64,000 bases of DNA, taken from Osmia lignaria lignaria. Its lineage: Eukaryota; Arthropoda; Insecta; Hymenoptera; Megachilidae. The position numbers and the translations under genes are program-made. Position 1 is the first letter of the stretch; each line of letters opens with the position of its first letter. Where the stretch lies: the NCBI RefSeq assembly GCF_051020975.1, contig NC_135037.1, positions 806,001 to 870,000 on the forward strand, read 5' to 3'. Under the pieces are notes generated by a model. It was not told the DNA's origin. It made no database searches and saw only the letters and a program-made list of their open reading frames with translations. Positions 60,601 through 64,000 of the stretch are shown piece by piece.

Positions 60601-63600
60601 TTTTTTAACATATTCGCGTCAGTAGTACTTAACCACAAAGAGAATTATAAATCACGTGAATTCACGTCGGCCGCTACGAACGAAACAAATGTAATTGATG
60701 AAAATCAGGATATAAATGAAAAATAAATTTATACAACTTGATGACAGTTTGTAACATAATCTAAAATAGCTTTAACATGAGTTGACAACCAACGAGCACT
60801 CACAGATCAACAATTAAGAGTCTTATTTTTCAAAACTAAATTACTTATTGAAAATTTACTATTACATTTATTAACAGTAATAATATCAATCAGAAACGAA
60901 AATTAAAAAAAAAAAATGGCAAATTTGCAAGAATTTGAAACATGATTCTATATTAAAGGAAAATGAAATTATTAATCGTTGGTCTGCGATTACTCGTTGG
61001 TTGCTAATTTATGGTAAATTAATCCAGAGGTATAACCCAAACTGTCCAATGGGGGAAAAGGGGGTCAACAATTTTTTTCCTCGTTCTTTATTAGCATTAT
61101 GATAATGTTAAGTTTAATCTTCTACACTTCTATTTATTCTCGACTGAAATATTTGAAAAATCCTCCGGTATTTATTGAAAAAAAAAAAAATGATTTTCAA
61201 TTGCTTAATATGGTTTCGGCTGACTCTTGACCCCCCCCCCCCCCCCCTCAACCACCTAATTTGCGTTATTGATTATATCCAATTAATATTAATTTACTGG
61301 GAAAGTGAAGATTTCTGCACTTATAATTTTAATAATGTAATTTATCAACATGAAAGTATGCATAGAAATATTGTATTAAAATATTTAGCGTTCATTGGTA
61401 TAGTTTATCGTTTACCTATCTGTACGTATATCTGGAATTTAACATCAATTTCCAGTGTCATTATTGGTGCACCATTTTGTACGATTATTTGTACAAATTT
61501 CTGTAATGTTGAGGTTATCGCCATTTAATGCGAATATAAAAATAAACGTACATTTCGTCAAGTCTGACGGATGCGTTAGCAATATCTCGTACATTTATCT
61601 TTTTGGCGAAGTTTGAAGAGAGTGATTAAAAATAAACATAGTATTAAAATAATATAAATATGTGGTAATAAAAGCAATTCTAAAAATATTGATGAAATCT
61701 AAGCAGGTGAATTACTTATCTCTGATTCCAAAATATATATTCAATATTCAGTAGAAAAATGTGAAAAGTTTGATGTGTTTGTATTTCTGGATGATTCTCT
61801 CTAAAATTAAAATTAAGTAAATGAAAGCGAGATTTACAAAAAACTTTTTCATTTTGTAACACAATATGCTAATAACATATGTTTATAAGATAATTGAATT
61901 GGAAATTAATAGTTATAAGTTCGCTTTTTTCTCCTAATAATTCAAATAAGAGAAATGCAAAATGAAAATCAAACAGAATATAGATAATTAGTAGGACTCT
62001 TGAATTCTGATCAAAATAGATTGAATAAAAATATTAATATGTTTGATTGCATGCTTGTTTGCCACAAATTGAATAATACAATTGAATTTCTTCTTATACT
62101 TGTATTTATCGTTAGTTATACACTTTTACAAGCTCTGTGATATGTTTCTGTAAATTCTGAGTGGTATTAACAAGTGTGTGTGTATTATATACGTAAAAAT
62201 ATCACAGTATTAAATGGAGCAAACTCATTAATTCAAAAGTTTGCAGATGTCGAAAATGTATTACTTTCAAAATATTACTTTCTATTATAAACAAACATAC
62301 GTGCAAATAGATAGTTAACACAGTCAACGCTAAATATCCGATCACGCAACATCGCGTGCTGGATCATTAACATTTAAACGTTGTGGCACACAGCGACGAC
62401 TTGCTATACGGAATCAGTAGCAAATATGTTAGATAAATATTTATTTGGGGAAAATTCCGAAATGCCGAAACGGAAAATGACTAACCTAACCTAGGTTAGG
62501 GTTAGGGTTAGGGTTAGGTTGGTCATTTTGCGTGGAAATGCGTTCTTATCAAGATAATAGGGGATTTCCGCACTTTTAGAATACCCTGTATATATCGGTT
62601 TATTTGCCAGTTCTGAAAATGGTCTCATTCGATTTCTCGTCCCTCAATTACTATAAATCCGAAGTTTGGTTGTCCTGGGGTGATGGGGTCTTTCGGAAGT
62701 ATACCCATTTATTTATATTATTTTTAATATTAAAGTAACAGTAATAAGAAAAGAAATAAATAATTTGTAATCATAGCAATTTTGAGTATTAATGAATTAG
62801 ATATCATTTAACTCGTTGCAATGCAATTTAAAAAAAGATCCAAATATTTATTTTAAAAAAACCGGTTTATGAATTGATAAATTAGTCGCCAAGTCTAACA
62901 ATGAGAAGCAAGTGGATCGCTGTGTACCGTAACGTTTAAGCATTAGCGACTGAGCACACGGTATTGCGTGATCGGCCATTTAGCGTTACCCATCGATTAC
63001 ACGATACATAGTACGTCAACGGCAGCGAATGTGATAATATTATTTGATTAGATAATGGATTATAACACTGGATTTTTCGGATGTGTACATATATATTTTA
63101 CACAGAACTGAATTTTTTATCTGAATCAGTTTTGATTTGTCAAAAGACATCTTTACACTAGCAATTTTCAACCCTCTGTAACTTGTCAAATAAATAACGA
63201 AAAGATAAAATTTAAACTAGAAAATATGAGTGATCTTCACGTAATAATATTTATGTTACTTTACAAGCATTATTATTAATTATAATGACGAAGAGTGATT
63301 ACGAAATAATAATAACAATTAATTTTTAAATTGATATGAAAGAAAGGAGCGATTAATTAGAGAAGTCTAGAATGAATGTAACAGAAAAAAAAATAGTACA
63401 CAAAAATATTTATAAAATATTATATAAAAATAGGTATACAAATAAAGAAAGAAATGCATATATATATATACCTAGATGAGAGGCCCATAGAAAGAAAGAG
63501 GAATACGAAATTTTAGTATTTTTCCAAAAATTAAAAAACAAACAAAAGAACGTAATATATGTAATATGTTATAACCTTATAGTTTCTCGTATATCGAAAT

Positions 63601-64000
63601 AAAACATTATTTTATTCTGTATTATTTTCAATTTGTGCTTATAATTTTAGATAATATGTACACTATTGTAACACATTTTTCCGAATTTTTTCATTGCACA
63701 CCACAATTTTGTATAATTATTGTAGAACTTATAGTTAGAAAAGAATTCGAAATTTCTTAAAATTGATATTTTTCTTTTTCCTGCTCTCTCGTCAAATGTG
63801 ACACGTGTTATTTATCCCATTTTTATATTTAATTGTTATTTTGTCTAGAAGTTTGATATATTAATCGTATATTGCTTACCTTCCGGACTGCAGCATAATT
63901 GATACGCATTGCCAATGATAGGAAGCGCAGGAGGATACGGCACTTTCCTCAGAGTATACAAAAACTTTCCTCGTCGCACTAGTAACAGCAAGATGATCGT
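45682..64000 (-). CDS. Cytochrome P450, CYP4 family (5' end beyond window)
   Basis: Exons in coding order: 64000 (edge)-63880, 53009-52812, 49347-49162, 48077-48008, 47934-47808, 47581-47345, 46324-46162 and 46079-45682. All junctions agree in phase, giving 499 residues to the stop; about 10-15 N-terminal residues including the start are outside. It is an ER membrane heme monooxygenase. Motifs: N-terminal hydrophobic segment then proline hinge (VPYPPALPIIGNA), helix C WYFRR, I-helix FAGHDTTATS, K-helix ETWR (ExxR), YRPERF, and heme loop PFSAGSRNCIG with the Cys ligand. CYP4 enzymes hydroxylate fatty acids, pheromones, hydrocarbons and xenobiotics in insects. The CYP4 Glu before GHDTT, which can bind heme covalently, is Ala here. 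The first visible intron is 10.9 kb. The exact subfamily cannot be assigned. Confidence 0.94.
46578..46860 (+). mobile_element. CAGGGTGT-family MITE, half copy
   Basis: Starts CAGGGTGTTTCAGAATTCGC after TA (46576-46577). It shares GGTGATTCTGAACAAC and GAAAAACACT with other family members and matches 24745-25028 in reverse. It lies in the CYP4 intron between exons 6 and 7. Confidence 0.65.
48307..48593. mobile_element. 287-bp CAGGATGT/CACCCTG MITE
   Basis: Starts CAGGATGTCTCATAACTC after TA and ends GCGGACACCCTG before TA. The left half shares GATTCTGAACAACTTTTTCC and TGAATTATTAACGAAAAACA with the 17853 element; the right arm is mostly lost. It lies within a CYP4 intron. Confidence 0.7.
49503..50485 (+). 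mobile_element. Complete pogo-like element, subfamily A
   Basis: 983 bp between TA dinucleotides. The ends are CAGTAAAAGCTGAATATATG and CATATATCCAGCTTTTACTG. The arms pair imperfectly over about 300 bp. The centre holds four tandem units of about 42 bp (49890-50055) with TTGCATATATCCAGCCGAGG followed by TCGATTC.GGGCATTTAA. It is the best uninterrupted reference copy of subfamily A and lies in the CYP4 intron between exons 2 and 3. Confidence 0.85.
50968..51799 (-). mobile_element. Pogo-like element, subfamily A, opposite orientation
   Basis: The right end TTTTACTG is followed by TA (51800-51801); the left end is decayed (CAATAAAATTAGCCGG). It contains the uninterrupted sequence CCGTGTAATATGATCC (about 51078), the empty site of the nested insertion at 10425-11379. 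Two to three internal units (CAGAATCGACACCTCGGCTGGATATATG-like) are present. It is inverted relative to the neighbour 480 bp away. Confidence 0.8.
52659..52676. repeat. Poly-A tract of 18 bp
   Basis: An uninterrupted A run in a CYP4 intron, about 135 bp from exon 2. It may mark an old retroposed end, but no retrogene is visible beside it. Confidence 0.8.
53367..53655. repeat. GC-rich block with an inverse match at 41.06 kb
   Basis: CCCCTGTGTTAAAGTGCGGC..CCAAGTGGGCCCAGT is the inverse of ACTGTGCCCACTTGAC..TTTAACACAGGGG at about 41060-41100. The remainder has a GACGTCCCACGACGTCCCA duplication. Its composition is unlike the surrounding AT-rich intron, so it is probably a transposon remnant. Confidence 0.5.
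54174..54361. mobile_element. 188-bp MITE (copy 2 of 3)
   Basis: Same length, ends and interior as 16148-16335, with a handful of substitutions by eye. TA flanks at 54172-54173 and 54362-54363. Located in CYP4 intron 1. Confidence 0.85.
54540..54960. mobile_element. Degenerate pogo-like copy
   Basis: The order of landmarks follows the right arm of complete copies: GTGTTTGGTCTTATTTTAATCAGA, GGTAAAAGTTTCATTT, then TCTTTCTCTTTCGC..TGTCCTTTTCTACGC. Termini have been lost. Many substitutions indicate age. Confidence 0.55.
55231..55412. mobile_element. 188-bp MITE family (copy 3 of 3, inverted)
   Basis: Ends CAGCGGAGTTCACCAGAGTC and GACTCTGGTGAACTCCGCTA with TA flanks. The interior matches the other two copies in the reverse orientation (AGCGGAGAGCTCGCTGCGTT). 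Confidence 0.8.
55514..56469. mobile_element. Complete pogo-like element, subfamily B
   Basis: 956 bp between TA dinucleotides, ends CAGTAAAACCTGGATAAATG and its inverse. Length and ends match the nested element at 10425-11379, which independently supports the borders of both. Four internal units (about 55890-56060) read TTGCATTTATCCAAGCGAGG followed by TCGATTCTGGGCATTTAA. A partial extra start (CAGTAAAACCTGGG) immediately precedes it. Confidence 0.85.
56472..56891. mobile_element. Right-arm fragment of a pogo-like element
   Basis: Resembles 11600-11986 (TTTTCGTCTACTTTTAACATC.., TCTTTCCTTTGATCATTGGA.., GGCTGGATATATGCAACGTC) and ends CGCTTTTACTG followed by TA. It abuts the 55514-56469 element, so that copy probably jumped into an older one. 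Confidence 0.65.
56920..57180. repeat. Copy of the 24.1-24.4 kb repeat
   Basis: GTTCTAATAGTACCATAGTA through CAGCTTTTTCCTATCTCTTA and CGTCCCAATTACATT repeats 24125-24370 and includes the inverse of the 23766 left arm. No coding potential. Confidence 0.65.
57640..58120. repeat. Fold-back repeat, copy of 22985-23340
   Basis: The arms 57755-57832 (TTCGTCCTTATATGAGAATA..GGCTGGGTGAGGGCTCATTC) and 57957-58050 are mirror images around TTAGATATTAACAAAATC. A direct duplicate GTCTACCCCCTTAA flanks at 57628 and 58107. A partial third copy is at 44220-44290. Confidence 0.7.
60314..60726 (+). CDS. Candidate small two-exon gene in a CYP4 intron
   Basis: Exon 60314-60392 (MVESFSSFIVYPHSLVHICTCVQFNQ) ends at CAAG|GTAAAC. 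Exon 60554-60726 starts after a strong TTTTGTTTTTTGTGACAG acceptor. The phases agree (79 + 173 nt = 84 codons with TAA), giving 83 residues with DSFHCRTIRCRML after the join. I recognise no family. Four Cys residues sit within about 20 residues, and the tail is Asn/Asp/Glu-rich. It lies antisense to CYP4 intron 1. Chance remains possible: the frames are short and no promoter is seen. Confidence 0.2.
61231..61247. repeat. Poly-C run of 17 bp
   Basis: Seventeen consecutive C in very AT-rich DNA. Such runs are prone to length error in assemblies and to G-quadruplex formation on the other strand. Confidence 0.85.
62481..62522. repeat. Short TTAGGG/CCTAA palindromic tract
   Basis: CTAACCTAACCTAGG is followed by three GGTTAG/TTAGGG-like units and GGTTAGGTTGG. 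It is flanked by AAAATGAC and GGTCATTTT, which pair, so it is the centre of a fold-back rather than a telomere. Confidence 0.6.
62590..62705. repeat. Copy of the 8.1-kb fold-back arm
   Basis: CTCATTCGATTTCTCGTCCC and ATTACTATAAATCCGAAGTT match 8145-8190 almost exactly, then differ by an inserted GTCCTGGGGTGATGGGG before CTTTCGGAAGT. It directly follows an ACCCTGTATAT terminus at 62583. Confidence 0.65.

Larger units (their letters stand above)
53010..63879 (-). other. CYP4 intron 1 (10.9 kb)
   Basis: Outside the listed elements (54-58 kb) and the candidate small gene, 58.2-63.9 kb is AT-rich with no recognised gene, RNA or intact transposon. Confidence 0.6.

Noticed and set aside
61175..61528. 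117-residue frame containing a proline run
   Set aside because: The prolines come from the poly-C run; the rest is AT-rich, with hydrophobic text typical of non-coding DNA.

Overview
This window looks like nuclear DNA from an insect, most likely a hymenopteran (ant or bee). The genes are intron-rich with AT-rich introns, and they encode arthropod-type proteins: arylsulfatase B-like, PP5, IDI, a THAP protein and a CYP4 cytochrome P450. The DNA between exons is crowded with small inverted-repeat elements that carry TA duplications. TAACC/GGTTAGG-rich stretches fit Hymenoptera. The order-level call is an inference; no species can be named from sequence alone.

Layout. 1-3.3 kb: no recognised gene. 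3.3-20.2 kb (minus): an eight-exon arylsulfatase B-like gene that reconstructs cleanly to 580 residues. Its introns are packed with MITEs and fold-back elements. 20.2-25.3 kb: gene-free, composite fold-back repeats. 25.4-31.1 kb (plus): a decayed RNase H-bearing LINE of the I/LOA type, split by a 764-bp solo LTR. 32.9-35.7 kb (minus): a complete eight-exon serine/threonine phosphatase 5 gene (489 residues). 36.1-37.8 kb: a large fold-back element with a tRNA-like inner palindrome. 38.5-39.3 kb (plus): a two-exon isopentenyl-diphosphate isomerase gene. 39.9-40.3 kb (minus): the final exon of a THAP-domain gene, convergent with IDI. 40.3-45.7 kb: repeats. 45.7-64.0 kb (minus): a CYP4 gene in eight exons that runs off the right edge. 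Its 10.9-kb first visible intron contains many repeats and one candidate small gene on the opposite strand.

The genes do not form a pathway or operon; they are independent eukaryotic units. The most notable result is that the sulfatase keeps every visible active-site residue except the catalytic cysteine. The CxPxR formylglycine motif reads S-T-S-S-R, so the product is probably a pseudo-sulfatase. The second theme is a family of long-inverted-repeat, pogo-like non-autonomous elements. One copy is inserted inside another of the same family, an empty-site copy is present in the same window, and internal iterated repeats match the terminal-repeat subtype of their own element.

Exon borders were placed by hand from GT/AG sites, reading-phase agreement and family conservation. 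All repeat identities are by-eye comparisons within this window.
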